In this document: piece by piece, positions 23,928 through 35,735 of the stretch
Layout of the letters: every line of letters begins with the position of its first letter
Numbering within the stretch: the first letter of the stretch is position 1
Assembly (NCBI RefSeq): GCF_014898055.3
Contig: NW_023601433.1
Location: forward strand, 67,218,767-67,282,766
Direction: 5' to 3'
Length of the DNA stretch: 64,000 nucleotides
Source of the DNA: Talpa occidentalis
Lineage: Eukaryota; Chordata; Mammalia; Eulipotyphla; Talpidae
Made by a program: the position numbers and the translations under genes
The notes under the pieces: generated by a model
What the model was told of the DNA's origin: nothing
Database searches by the model: none
Seen by the model: the letters and a program-made list of their open reading frames with translations, nothing else

Positions 23928-24660
23928 AAAGAATATTATAAACAATTTATCCAATGAATGTGACAACATAGATAAAATGAAAAGATCTTTCTGAAAGTAA
24001 AAGTTGCCAATACAAATATAAAGAATTTCGGTTCAGATTCAAGCACATGTCCAGAGTTAGTGGGCAATATATTCTGTAGCTAAAAAGCCATGCAGCCAGT
24101 AACAATTCCAGAACATGCTTTTACTAAAAGAGAGAAGAGGGAATGAAGTTAATAATCTCAGAAGACCAACCAATGAGTTAATAACTGTAAGAACCCCTAC
24201 TTGTTTGGATCCAGAGCCCTCTTTTCTGTCTTAATCACATCAACATGCTTCTCCAAACACTGAAAAACTTTCGGTTTGGTGTCTGTAATTATACTCTGAC
24301 TTCCTGTTGAGATGGAAGATCTCTTCAGACCTAAGGGTGGGGATCCATTCCCTCACCCTCTACCGCACCCTCCCTTCCTTCACTTTTGTGACTATTACTG
24401 CCTCTTCAAGTATGAAATTATCCTGTGGTTTTCCTATACCCTACCCACACCTTTGTAAATAATTCCTTTAATAAACTCTCTGCATAGTCCCTATTTTGAC
24501 TATGCCACCTGCCTCTCATCAAGATCTTGACTTAGTTTCCTATTCACACTCTGCTCCCCACTGCAGGACGAGTAGAGGAGGCTTTTAGGCTCATGAGAAA
24601 TAGCTACAAAACTTAGAAATGTCTCCTGCTAATACCTACCTTCTTTCCCCAAGAAAAAAT
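23928..24660. other. no recognised feature
   Basis: Nothing gene-like. 24340-24600 is pyrimidine-rich. Confidence 0.4.
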
Positions 24661-24664
24661 AAAC

Positions 24665-24765
24665 TATCAAGGCTGTGACCCTCTCTTTCACTATTTATTC
24701 TTAGGTTCCAGGGCAATGCCTAGCACATAGCAAGCTCAGTAAATATTAGGTATGAATGAATACCG
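24665..24765 (+). repeat. L2 3' end
   Basis: Contains GGGCAATGCCTAGCACATAG, then CAAGCTCAGTAAATATTAGG, ending TATGAATGAATACC. Confidence 0.7.
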
Positions 24766-25592
24766 AACCTTCCATTAAGTCCTACTGAGTCCTTTAGATT
24801 TTTGGCCCAAAGTCTTACATAAAGTAGTCTCACAACAAATGGGTGTCTGATGATTGATTGAATGATCCAGATCTTATTTATAAGGCTTTAAACAATTCCT
24901 TATGAAGTTTTAAAAGATTTTTTTTAGAGCAAACTGTGTAACACATACCTTATTTAGCTATGGTGCCCCTATAATTTCAAATCCCCTTGTACCTTTGTAA
25001 GTTTTAATGTTTCCTATCACTGCAACATGTTCACCAGATTTTCAATACCCCTTTGTAAAGCTTTGAAGTAGGGTGTGATTGAAGAACTGCAGATTGAACT
25101 TGAACACCGTTTGTAGTAAAGAGATAGCAGATAATTTCCTTTAAATGTGATCTTAGGAGATGGGAATTCATAAAGCACATCAAAATAAGAAATTTACCAA
25201 TAAAATAACATGAGATTCAACTTTTCAATCTAAAGCAAATACTACCACATTTCCTTATATCTAAGTGCCATGGATCTTTAGATATTCTCTTGTGCACCAC
25301 TAAAAAAACATGGTACCAGTTAAATTCTGACACGATGCTTTCTTATCACTTAGAAATATATTTTATTTATGGAAAGAGGTCTTTTACACTTATTTAGTCA
25401 TCAATTTTATTTGAATATTACATTTTAAATATGGAATTCAGTTCAATATTACAAGTATTTATAAGTCACTACTTATAATTAAATATTTATAAATAAAAAT
25501 TATAATTACATAAATGTCAAGTTTAATTATATTGAATGATAATTAGAATCAACTATATTAGAGTTAAAAATATAAAATTATGTTATATGTTT
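24766..25592. other. AT-rich, no recognised feature
   Basis: 25340-25600 is very AT-rich (TTATAAATA-type), the kind of target in which copy 13 inserted. Confidence 0.4.
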
Positions 25593-25608
25593 AAATACAA
25601 ATAAACTA

Positions 25609-25869
25609 GGGCCTCCCCGGTGGCGCAGCAGTTGAGTGCTGGGTTGCAAAGCTGCCTGCAGCCTCTGCAGCTCTGGTTCGATCCCCAGCCACCGGGTGAG
25701 GGTCCCACATGGCACGCAGACCTCTCCTGCCCGCCCGCTGCTCCCCTGTGTTTCATCAGTCTGCCTGCTCTGCTCTCCACTCTGACTCTGGTGAATTCTC
25801 TTACCCACCACGCTTCTGACTGTACCCAGTGCTTGTATAAATAAATCTTTAAAAATTTAATAAATAAAC
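25609..25869 (+). repeat. SINE copy 13, group 3
   Basis: TSD of 16 bp with one mismatch (AAATACAAATAAACTA at 25593-25608, AAATATAAATAAACTA at 25870-25885). The CAGCAGTGT segment is partly deleted (CTCCCCTGTGTTTC). Confidence 0.93.
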
Positions 25870-26344
25870 AAATATAAATAAACTAAATATAATTAAACAA
25901 ATAATTATTAAATACATAAATATCTGGAGTTAAATATTATGAGTAAACATTGGATATTTTCTCTATATCCTTAGAACTTTGTGTATTTGAGTTGACAAAG
26001 CTTCTCATTATAAAAAATGGAAATAGCATTACATTCAAAGTTGCCTTATCTTTGAACACATATTGAACACAAACTATCCCAAATTAGATGGATAATTTTC
26101 CAAATCCTTTATTTTACTTGCTCTTGTTAAATGCTCCCTCCCCCTTCAAAAATTATAACAAAGACTATAAAGATAATGAGCATGAAATGATTAAACAGAA
26201 AAACACAAGTGATTTCAGTTAAAACTGTTAATTATCACAGTATCCAGAAATCTGCCTAGTACAAATCTTTTCAAGTCCAAATCAGCCTGGAATTTTCACT
26301 TCCCTCCAAAATAAGCAATACATAGCCTTCTCCCTCATGCCCCA

Positions 26345-26500
26345 GTGTGCAAGAGTCATTTATTCAACAACCATTAATCGAATGCCCTCTGTCAGCAAGA
26401 TGCCAGCCTCCACGCTGCAAACACAAGAATGAACCGGGAGACTGGTCCCTGCCCTCCTGGCACTTTAACTGGGAAACAATAAATTGACCACTGGACACAC
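26345..26500 (-). repeat. L2 3' end
   Basis: Reverse orientation: TTTATTCAACAACCATTAAT, then GCTGCAAACACAAGAATGAA, then GGTCCCTGCCCTCCTGGCAC. Confidence 0.65.
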
Positions 26501-26655
26501 AATGAATTCTTTCTTTACAGTAGAGGCTGAGCTCAGAGGGTATTTTGCAGGGTGGGTCATGAGCACATGAACCATCAGAAACTAGGACCAGAAGACAGGA
26601 GACAGCATCTGCCTAGAACTTAGGGCTTTCGGACCATTTATAAAGAGAAAAAAGA

Positions 26656-26926
26656 GGACCTCCCTGGTGGTACAAGGAGTTAAGACACAATCTATGAAGC
26701 TATCCACAGCCTCTGCAGCACGAGTTCGATCCCCGGCCAAGGAGCTATCCACATGGCACAGCAGACCTCTCCTTCCTCATCCACTGCTCCCCTCAGCAGT
26801 GTATTTCAGTCAATCTGCCTGCTCTGCTCCCCACTCTGTCTCTGGTGAATCCTCTCACCCACCACACCTCTGGCCCCTACCCCAGTTCTTGTATGCATAA
26901 ATAAATAAATCTTTAAAAAAAAAAAC
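26656..26926 (+). repeat. SINE copy 14, group 1
   Basis: Good B box (GAGTTCGATCCCC). A possible TSD is imperfect (AAAGAGAAAAAAGA and AAAGGGAAGATAGA). Confidence 0.9.
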
Positions 26927-28650
26927 AAAGGGAAGATAGAGTGTAAATATTAACGTGCAGAAACCTTATTTAAATTAGGTCAGGAGGCTAGAAGAGAGTG
27001 CCTAAAAGTGCACGATCAGCAAACTACAGGACCCAACAGCACACCTCGCATCTCCTAAGGAAGTAAAGGTGCAAGCCAGCTGCAGCCAGCCAGCCAGGGG
27101 ATCCTCTACCCAGCCTCAGTAGCAGCAGCGAAGGCTGCGTAAGTTTGTGGCTTGCTTTCTGAGAGTGCACGTATGTCCTGTCACGAGACTGCACTTTCCT
27201 AACAGCCTTTTTGTGGTTGTTTCCGAATAAACCCATGTTGTTTGGTGGAAGAGCTGTTTTTTGTTTAAGGCCAACAACAAAAAGCTTTTCCTGGCATAAA
27301 GTAGACAGCAGGCACTCAGCCACACACATTGGAGCATACCTAACAGCCTACGGCCAGTTAATAGGGGCTCTGTGATGCGAGCTCTAAAGGGAGCATTTTT
27401 GAGATACACGTTCAATTAGTAGGAGAAAAAGAAAAAGCCCCGGTAGAAATAACTGACCATTCCGGAGCAAACTGGTGCAGGATAAGAGTGGCCTGGGACA
27501 TTCTGAAAAGGTCAGCAGACAAAACACAGAACCTGGCTGACAAAGAAGGAGAATAGGCACACAGCAGAGACCCTTCCCTTAGGCACACACAGCTAAAGGT
27601 TTCTCCAAGTCCCCAGCAGTGAAAGATTATAAATTAATAGCAGAACCACACTGCAAGGTATTTGTAGTTGTTATATATAAAATGGTGTTTAAATTCAGTG
27701 CAGAGTAAATTGGATCTAGATCTCCTTCCACGTGTGGCTTTTGGCAATCTTAATTAATGTCTTTATTAGCTCCATAAGATTCCAAGCTAATGAACCCCTC
27801 CAGGTATTGTTACAGTCACATTCAGAGAAAACCCCCAACTATGCTGGTCCAGGCTCTGGTGCCTCAAAGGGGTGGACCAGGTAAGCAATGTCCGCAATGC
27901 CCCCCTCTTATTAAGCTATCTCTGAGTGTGCAGTGTGTTACAATTACTTAGAAACACTTTTCAACTAATATTCTAGAAGAAAAAGATGGATTAAATCAAA
28001 GGTTTTCAGAGCTGCCAACTGTTAAGGAGGAATCGGTCATTTTCTAGAACTGGGGAAAAAGGGGATATAGTAGCCTTACAATTATTTTAGTCTTCCCTTT
28101 GTGCTCCCTCTGCTTCTGCTTAACATAACACTTCTCACACACCCCAGTGGCCTTTAGAGTTCATACAAATTTCCCTGACATTACTCAGCTCTCCAGTCCC
28201 CTATTATCATGCAAATTCACCTTATAAGTCCTCTTCTTTCTCATTCCATTCCTATTTTGAAGCATAAAAAGAACACCCCCGCCCCATCCCATAAGCCTGT
28301 GGTTACACCAGAAGTAGAGGCTAGATGACCTTTTGTGCCTTTTCCATCACTAATTCCAGATCTAGTCCCAACTTGTTCCCACTAATGCTGTTGCCTGAAA
28401 ACTCAGTTTGAGCTTTTCAACTGTCCTATCCAATGCCCTCAGCAATTCACTTTCAGAAAAAATGGGATTAAATATTTTTAAGTGTTGACCTGTCCTCCTA
28501 AATTCCATTTCTGGCTCTAATAATGATTTCTTTCCAAAGGTAGATTTCTTACCTCAATAAGGATAGTGCTACCTCTCTGTCAGGAATAGAAACCAGGCCA
28601 GATCTCTCCAACTACAAAATAAATTAACTGGTGAGTTTAATATACAACAA
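26927..28650. other. 1.7 kb without a recognised feature
   Basis: No repeat that I can name. Reverse frames at 27329-27024 and 27415-27116 (about 100 codons each) overlap each other and have no known domain. Confidence 0.4.
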
Positions 28651-28654
28651 GTTT

Positions 28655-29265
28655 ATAAGTTTAAAAATTATGTGCATCAAAACATAGTATCAGCAGAATA
28701 AAAAGCCAACTCACAAAATGGGAGAAAATATTTGCAATTCATATATCTGATAAAGGATTAATATCCAAAATATATAAAGAAGACCTAAATCTCAACAAAA
28801 ACAACCCAATTCAAAAATGGGCAGAGAACTTGAACAGATATTTCTCAAAAAAAAAGTATACAAAAAGACAAAAAGCAGACACGATTACTAATCACTGGAG
28901 AAATATAAATCAAAACTATAATGAAACACCACCTCACATTCACTAGAATATTTATTTTTTTTAAAAAAGCAGAAAAGAACAACCATTGGTAAAATTGTGG
29001 AGAAACTGGAATCAAGGTACACTGTTGGTGAGAACATAAAAGGGACAGCTACTTTATGGCAGTTCCTCAAAAAAATTAAAACTAGAATTACTATGTGATC
29101 TAGCAATCCCCAAAAATAAGGAAAACGGTCTCAAGAGATATTTGTACCCCCACGTCCATTGCAAGATTACTCATATTAGCTACAAAATGCAAACAACCCA
29201 AATGTCTATTGGTAAATGAATGGATCAGCTAAATGTGGTATACCCATGCAGGGGAATTTTATTCT
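28655..29265 (+). repeat. L1 ORF2 fragment, truncated at both ends
   Basis: Contains ATGGGAGAAAATATTTGCAA, ATCTGATAAAGGATTAATAT, AATGGGCAGAGAACTTGAAC, then CACTGTTGGTGAGAACATAA, CTATGTGATCTAGCAATCCC and ATGTGGTATACCCATGCA. The matching 3' UTR is missing: the sequence breaks at SINE copy 15 and does not resume after it. Confidence 0.88.
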
Positions 29266-29564
29266 TTTTTTTTTTTTTTAAAGATTTATTTATTTATTTA
29301 TGCATAGAAGAGCGAACTGGGGTACAGGCCAGAGGTGCAGGAGGCGGAGGGTGAGAGGATTCAACAGAGACAGGGTGGGGAACAGAACAGGCAGACCGAT
29401 GAAACACACTGCTGAGGGGAGCAGCAGGTGAGACAGGAGAGGGCTGCTGCGTCCTACATCCTACATAGGTCACCTCCCTGGCTGGGGATCAAACTCATGC
29501 TGCAGAGGCTACAGATAGCTTCACAGTGCTGCAACTTAACCCTTTGCGCCACCAGGGAGGCCCC
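29266..29564 (-). repeat. SINE copy 15, group 1
   Basis: Long T tract then AAAGATTTATTTATTTATTT at its left, CACCAGGGAGGCCCC at its right. No TSD, and flanking sequence is L1 on one side only. Confidence 0.9.
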
Positions 29565-29777
29565 TGATCTCAGGCTTTTGTGACCAAGACATGGGCATCA
29601 TTGATGAAAATAACCAGACAGTCTCCTAACATGTATCTGTTCAGTAGGCCTCCCTAGCTTTAAAATTATATTGGGTGTAGCTAGAAAAAGTGATCTCTTC
29701 ACCTATTTTCACCCTCCCCTCATTTATAAAGAATCCTCCTTAGTTGCATAAACATATGTTTTTAATGACTCATTCAG

Positions 29778-30038
29778 GGCCTCCCTGGTGGTGCAAGGGG
29801 TTAAGATGCAACCTATAAAGCTAGCTGCACCCTCTACAGCATGAGATCGATCCCCTACTAGACAGGGAGCTACCCACATGGCATAGCAGATCTCTCCCGA
29901 CTCACCTGCTGCTCCCTTCAGCCTACTCTGCTCCCACTCTCTCTCTGGTGAATCCTCTCACCCACACACACATACACCCCTCTGGCCTGTACCCCAGTTC
30001 TTGTATGCATAAATAAATAAATCTTTAAAAAAAAACAA
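29778..30038 (+). repeat. SINE copy 16, group 1
   Basis: Perfect 15-bp TSD TAATGACTCATTCAG at 29763-29777 and 30039-30053. The part between CAGCAGTGT and TCTGCTCC is deleted. A CACACACA expansion follows TCTCACCC. Confidence 0.94.
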
Positions 30039-30053
30039 TAATGACTCATTCAG

Positions 30054-31433
30054 ATGACTTGTCAAGAGGTAGGAATCACAGTGGTTCAAAATGTCCCTTT
30101 TAGGGACAGGAGGGTTAAGGAAGGGTGGGGTTGGTGGTTTTGATAGCATGAGAATATTCCTGGCTAAGTAAAAGAGCAGAAATAACTACTGTCATAATTC
30201 ACACCAACTTTTCCCAGGTTGTTTAAGGCAGGATGGAAAGTTCAGGCAGTCAAAGTACTGGGCCCCCTTTCTATTCCACACCTCATAAATGAGCCCAAGG
30301 CACCCTGGCAAAGAAACAGCTTAGACCATACAATGCCAGGGTCACTGGAAAGAGAAAACGTGAAAAGCCAACTATAGATTTTTAAAAATGCAAATCCAGC
30401 TAATGTTTGGGCTCAACTATTTCAAAATATGACCTCCCAACCCACTAGCCACACTGTTTGGAAGGGAACAATTTATCTCTAAGGAGTGGCAGCATTCGTT
30501 AGACTCAGTCTCCTCATGCAACCTGATGGTTTTAAAAATTGCCTCTGGGAACTTGCCTGAAATAACTTTAGATTCTGTACTTCAATAAAGGGTCCTTTGC
30601 TGAAACTTGGATCAGATGTTGATTTTCTACCCTCACCTCTTAATCAATTAAAAAATATATCATAAAAGCACATTCCTTATTAGAAGAAAAACATAGGAGT
30701 TATTCTCCTTGCTGTGCTCACAGCACAATTTTTCTGAAATGAAAAGAAACTACACATGTGCACTGGGTGTAGAAAATGTGCCTGCATCGTGGGGTAGCTC
30801 TATGAAATATTATTACATTATCAGAATCGGACAGAAACTGATGGGCAGGAGGTAATAAGTTCCCTTTGCAAGTGTCAGCTCCGAATGGGGGTGGGGATGG
30901 AGAGTTTCAGAGACTGGGAAAAGAGGACTAGAGAATCATATTTTCATTCAATTTTTTAAACTGAACACTCCATAAGTAAAAGGGATCTTGCTTTATCTGT
31001 CTTAAAACTGAGATGATTATGAAAGTGCATATGGAGATTTCTAAATTCCCTCATCTTGGAAAGCTAATTATTTTCAAGAATGAAAGTTCCTCACCAACCT
31101 TCCATTCTTCTTGGCACATGGCAATTGTGGATCAGCCAGCTCCTAAATGTCACAGTCCAGGATGCACATTCCTCTCCCTGCTCACCACACACATACAATC
31201 GTAAAGAATGGAAACAGCTCTTAAAATCATGTCCTTAAGCATGTTTTATTAGGTAACATGACCACATCCCCAGAGACAAAAGGAAAGGAAAACTTAGACT
31301 GCAGAGAGAAAAGGGCTATCACCACAGAGGGATTTATTCTCCTAATCAGAATGCTCTGCTCTCCAAAATCAATGAGTGAGCCACTGAACAAAAGAAAACA
31401 AACAAAAACTCGACTATAGCTTTAGACCATGTT
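30054..31433. other. 1.4 kb without a recognised feature
   Basis: Mixed composition; no named repeat or gene seen. Confidence 0.4.
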
Positions 31434-31447
31434 AAAAGAACACTTTT

Positions 31448-31742
31448 TTTTTTTTAATAGAGGCATGTTATTTATTTATTTGTTTGTTTGTTTATGCGAG
31501 CACTGAGTACAGTCAGAAGCGCAGGAGGGTGAGAGAATTCACCAGAGCCAGAGCGGGGAGCAGAGCAGGCAGAAGGACCGAAGTACACTGCTGAGGGGAG
31601 CAGCGGGCGGCAGGAGAGGTCTGCGCGCCATGTGGGACCCTCCTCTGGTGGCCGGGAAGCAGCCGGGGATTGAACCAGCGCTGCAGAGGTCGCAGGCAGC
31701 TTTGCAACCCAGTGCTCAACCGCTGCGCCACTGGGGAGGCCC
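31448..31742 (-). repeat. SINE copy 17, group 3v
   Basis: Perfect 14-bp TSD AAAAGAACACTTTT at 31434-31447 and 31743-31756. The reverse tail reads TTAATAGAGGCATGTTATTT and then TTTGTTTG repeats, the group 3v signature. Confidence 0.95.
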
Positions 31743-31845
31743 AAAAGAACACTTTTGAAATATTAAATCTCTGGTCCAAGTAAAACAACAAGATTTTGCT
31801 TTGGGTTTTAATTGTTATTATTATTATAAAAGGCACTTTACTTAG

Positions 31846-32118
31846 GGCCTCCCTGGTGGCGCAGGCGGTTGAGCACCACACTGTGAAGCTGTCCACAGCC
31901 TCTGCAGTGCAGGTTCGATCCTGGCTGGCTGGCCGGTGAGAATCCCACATGGTGAAGCAGACCTCTCCTGTCTCTCCCGCTGCTTCCCTCAGCAGTGTAT
32001 TTCTTCAGTATGCCTGTTCTGTTCCCCACTCTGTCTCAGGTGAATCCTCTCACCCTCCAGCGCATCTGACCTGTACCCCAGTTCTTGTATAAAAATAAAA
32101 AATAAATCTTTTTTTAAA
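31846..32118 (+). repeat. SINE copy 18, group 2
   Basis: Perfect 18-bp TSD AAAAGGCACTTTACTTAG at 31828-31845 and 32119-32136. Good A box (TGGCGCAGGCGG) and B box (GGTTCGATCCT). Confidence 0.95.
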
Positions 32119-32188
32119 AAAAGGCACTTTACTTAGCATTAAATAAAGTGTGAGTAAGTAATGTATTAAATGAATATTAATTACTTTT

Positions 32189-32434
32189 TTAATCTTTTTT
32201 TATTTTTGCATAGACGATTTGGGGTGCAGGTCAAAGGTGTGGGGGGTGAGAGGATCACCAGAGACTGAGTGGTGAGCAGAACCGGAGGATCATCTGAAAT
32301 ACATTGCTGAGGGGAGAAGCAGGAGAGACAGGAGAGGTACCTTAAGCCTTATGTGTCTTAGCTCCCTGGCCAGGAATTGAATTCATGCCACTGTGGTGAT
32401 GCTGAGATTTAACCCCTAGGCCACCAGGGAGGCC
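32189..32434 (-). repeat. SINE copy 19, group 1, old
   Basis: Diverged. The TSD is imperfect (ATATTAATTACTTTT near 32174 and ATATTAATCAATTTT near 32436). Confidence 0.85.
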
Positions 32435-32450
32435 TATATTAATCAATTTT

Positions 32451-33540
32451 ATATGGATATAGAAGTATACTAAGTTGTTTCAAAATTATTGGTTATCCCA
32501 TTGTTTCAGTTTTCCCAAAGTTAGATGCCTTTTTTTTCTTTTTTTTTTTTTAATTCAGGTAGCATTCGTTTACAGACCACTTATGTTTCAGGAGTACGGG
32601 TTCACACCTTTTCAAATGAATGTTGCCCTATTAGACCAACCACCAAAATACCAATAACCCTCCACCACAGGGCCATTGGGCCGTCTCTACCCCTTTGCTA
32701 CCCACCCTCCTCTAGTTACCTTAGTCAGATTCCAAGCAGTTGTTGTAGTTTGATTTTGTCTTAAAACAACACATTTTGACATGTTAGGCTTAGCATGACT
32801 TGTCTCTCAACTGGACACATCGATGAGCACATAATTTGAGTGATCGCATACTGGAAGTGCCTCTTACTACAACTGGGGTTTGTGGGCTGAATATCAGGGA
32901 AGTTAATGTTTCCGCTATTGTTAGGGGGAAAGGGTTGCCCTGTAACACTATGGGAAGCCTGTATTCTAGTTTGGAAGGAATTGAGTAAGGCGAAGTAATT
33001 AAACTATGCCAGCTAATATATAATAGAGTGGGACAGTATATCCAACATAGATGTTGGGAATTCTGTTGGAGTGTGTTACAGATTGGGTTCCTCAGGGAAT
33101 GAACTCTAAGGTGGAGATTAGGGCACTGGATGTTCTTAGGGGGTGTTTTCAGGCTTCACATCTGTGGGGTAAAGGAAGAGCTCAGACCTGGGCCCATGGA
33201 AAAGTTGGATTGTAGCCCAGGCCTTTTGTGGGAAGCTCTGAAGCAGAAACATCCCTTGGAAATTGTTCCACACTGGGCCCTGAGGCAGCCCCACACATTC
33301 CCACTATTCAGTGGATTTCGGGTATCCAGCAGGGAGTTCCAAGGTGCTTACTGGAACAGAGGCAATTCCCAGGGTATTCTGACAGTTGGTTGTTCCTATG
33401 GGGCCTGTAGCAGCCCAGCTGCTAGGGAATACGTTCTACACCTTTCAAGGGGGGATTTAATAGTACAGCATCCACAGGCTGGTGTGTCAGGTCACGACAA
33501 TTTCCATGCTCACTCATTAGGGAAGTCTGTAGGGGCAGAG
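32451..33540. other. unclassified, possibly LTR-element sequence
   Basis: A frame of 151 codons at 33130-33585 shows no recognised domain. Sequence such as GGGTTCCTCAGGGAATGAAC and GGTGGAGATTAGGGCACTGG has the flavour of an old LTR or ERV, and LTR-like repeats follow directly. I cannot assign it. Confidence 0.35.
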
Positions 33541-33544
33541 AGGA

Positions 33545-34260
33545 ATGTTTCTCCTGCTCTTCTGGATTCTTCTCTGACTGGTTGAGCAATGAAATTTATA
33601 TCAGATAGATTAGTAGGGGGAAAAAAACACATTTCATTATATATGAATAGGGAATTTGTATGGATATAGGTTCTAAAGCAAATGGGCTAAAACAAGAGTA
33701 TATAGGGGCCTCTCTGGAGGCACAAGGGGTTAAGACACAACCTATGAAGCTGTCCACAGACTCTGCAGCATGAGTTTGAACCAGGTCGGCCAGGGAGCTA
33801 CCCACATGGTACAGCAGACCTCTCCTGACTCACCCACTGCTCCCCTCAGCAGTGTATTTCAGTCAATCTGCCTATTCTTTACCCCACTCTGTCTCTGGTG
33901 AATCCTCTCACCCCCCGCATCTCTGGCCTGTATCTCAGTTCTTGTATGCATAAATAAATAAATCTTTACAAATAAAAAACAACAAGAGTATATATCCTGA
34001 GCTAAGAAAGGGGCCTGGGGCTTCAAGGAGAGAGATGAGGGACTTACATGGTGACAAGAGTGACACATAAGGCAAAAACCAGAGGCTCTGTGATTACATG
34101 TTTGTCCTGTCATATAGACTGGTTTCTCTGAGGAAGGATTATTTTTGGAGGTAACTCTAAAATTCTTCATTTTTCTAGGTAGTTACAAGTTTCTCTGAAG
34201 CCTGCAGGACCTAGATTGATTTTAGCTCAAAATAGTCCACATGCCACAGTGACACATGAT
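33545..34260 (-). repeat. LTR-like repeat, family Y copy 1, split by SINE copy 20
   Basis: Shares an ordered set of blocks with 35265-35735 and 58140-58825: GATTCTTCTCTGACTGGTTG, AGATTAGTAGGGGGAAAAAA, GGGGCCTGGGGCTTCAAGGA, a GACACATAAGGCAAAAACCAG block, CTGTCATATAGACTGGTTTC, and TTATTTTTGGAGGTAACTCT. On the reverse strand the left end reads like an LTR U5/poly-A region (TTTCCCCCTACTAATCT). Confidence 0.6.
33705..33980 (+). repeat. SINE copy 20, group 1
   Basis: Perfect 14-bp TSD AACAAGAGTATATA at 33691-33704 and 33981-33994. The B box is damaged (GAGTTTGAACC). Confidence 0.94.
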
Positions 34261-34665
34261 GAGAAAACCTGTTCTCTTGGGGTGAACCACCCTTCAGCAC
34301 CCAGTGGTCCCTGATCCTCACCTGCCTGGCTGAATGATCTAGTGTTAATCGGGCTCAAGGTTAAACACCCCAGTTTTCTTCAGGCACTTGAAAATTGGCA
34401 TAGAAGTAGAAAGTTACAGTTATTGAAGCTGAGCTGTGGCTTACAGAAAAAGTCTAAACATATCTGCTGCTGGGACCCCTGGAGCGTCTACTTTCCTGCC
34501 ACCTGAGAGCCAAGTTTTCCACTCTTCCTTCAATTCAGTAGGGCTCTTCATGTATTTTCATCCATATTCCAAAACTGGTTTTGTTAATTGCCAAAAAAAA
34601 GTTATCCTAACTAATAAACTAGAGTTTTAAAGAAGGCTGAAAGAATCTAATATTATGTGGTTTTT
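34261..34665. other. no recognised feature between two LTR-like repeats
   Basis: May be part of the same old element as family Y. No frame or motif is convincing. Confidence 0.35.
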
Positions 34666-34669
34666 GTGT

Positions 34670-34815
34670 GTAATGCCTAAACTGTCAGCCCCATGAAGGT
34701 AGGGAACAAGTCTGCCTATTTCTCATGGGATTCCCAGTAACCATGGTAAATGGCATGACATAAACATCTAACTGATATTTATTTTTTCAGTCAATGAATG
34801 AATCAATCAATAAAA
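34670..34815 (+). repeat. L2 3' end
   Basis: Contains CTGTCAGCCCCATGAAGGTA, GGGAACAAGTCTGCCTATTT, then a degenerate CTAACTGATATTTATT stretch and a CAATGAATGAATCAATC end. Confidence 0.65.
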
Positions 34816-34836
34816 GAATGAAAATGGAGGACTTCA

Positions 34837-35028
34837 GGACCTCCCTGGTGGCACAAGGGGTTAAGTCTCAGCACTCTGAAGCTATCAGCAGAAACTGCAG
34901 CAGGAGTTCAATCCCTTGCCAGGGAAATGACCCACATGGCACAGCAGACCTCTCCTGTCTTGCCTGCTGCTCCCCTCAGCAGTGTATTTCAGTCAATCCA
35001 CATGTTCTGCTCCCCACTGTTTCTGATG

Positions 35029-35063
<35 letters not shown>

Positions 35064-35151
35064 ACACACACACACACCCCTGCACCTCTGGCCTGCACCC
35101 CAGCTCTTGTATGCATAAATAACATAAGCCTTTAAAAAATAAAAAGGGAAA
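34837..35151 (+). repeat. SINE copy 21, group 1, with internal (CT)n(CA)n
   Basis: Perfect 17-bp TSD GAAAATGGAGGACTTCA at 34820-34836 and 35152-35168. A CTCTCT then CACACA microsatellite at 35034-35078 has grown from the TCCTCTCACCCCCCACACC part of the SINE. Confidence 0.95.
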
Positions 35152-35264
35152 GAAAATGGAGGACTTCAATGTAGGCTGAAATCATCAAAAGCATTGTGTA
35201 GGAAATAATACTTGATCTCAGCATTACATGGAGGGCTTACCTGAACAGAAGTTAGGAGCAGAGG

Positions 35265-35735
35265 GGAAATTTTCCTCTATCCTGCTGGGTTCTTCTCTGG
35301 GCAATCAGTTAATCAAAACAGCAGCAGATTATCAGGAGGAGAAAAAAACAATTTAACTACACCCACATGAAGACTCTACACAGAAAGTGAGGATTCCGAT
35401 TTCAGTGAAGGAAATGAGGACAAATATCTGAGCTGAGGAATGGTATAGGGGCCTGGGGCTTCAAGCAGAGACAAAGGGGACTTATACAATGAGAAGAGGG
35501 AGACTCATATGGCAAAGACCAGAGCCCTGTAATTAGATGTCTGCCCTGCCATATAGATGGTTTTCTCCAATAGAAAGGTTATTTCTGGAGTTAACCCTAA
35601 TTCTGTATAATACCGCCAATTTCCATTCTACCAGGTAGTTAAGGAAGTGGTAAAAGTTCCTCATAAGCCTACAGGGCCTCAGTTGACCTTGGCTCTAAAT
35701 AATCCTCATGCTAATTTGTTATGTCTTGAGGAGTC
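35265..35735 (-). repeat. LTR-like repeat, family Y copy 2
   Basis: Uninterrupted copy. Blocks: GCTGGGTTCTTCTCTGGGCA, GCAGATTATCAGGAGGAGAA, GGGGCCTGGGGCTTCAAGCA, GCCATATAGATGGTTTTCTC, TTATTTCTGGAGTTAACCCT, CTACAGGGCCTCAGTTGACC. The best of the three for building a consensus. Confidence 0.62.

Noticed and set aside
33130..33585. 151-codon frame, the longest in the window
   Set aside because: No domain recognised, it overlaps likely LTR-derived sequence, and there is no splice or promoter context.
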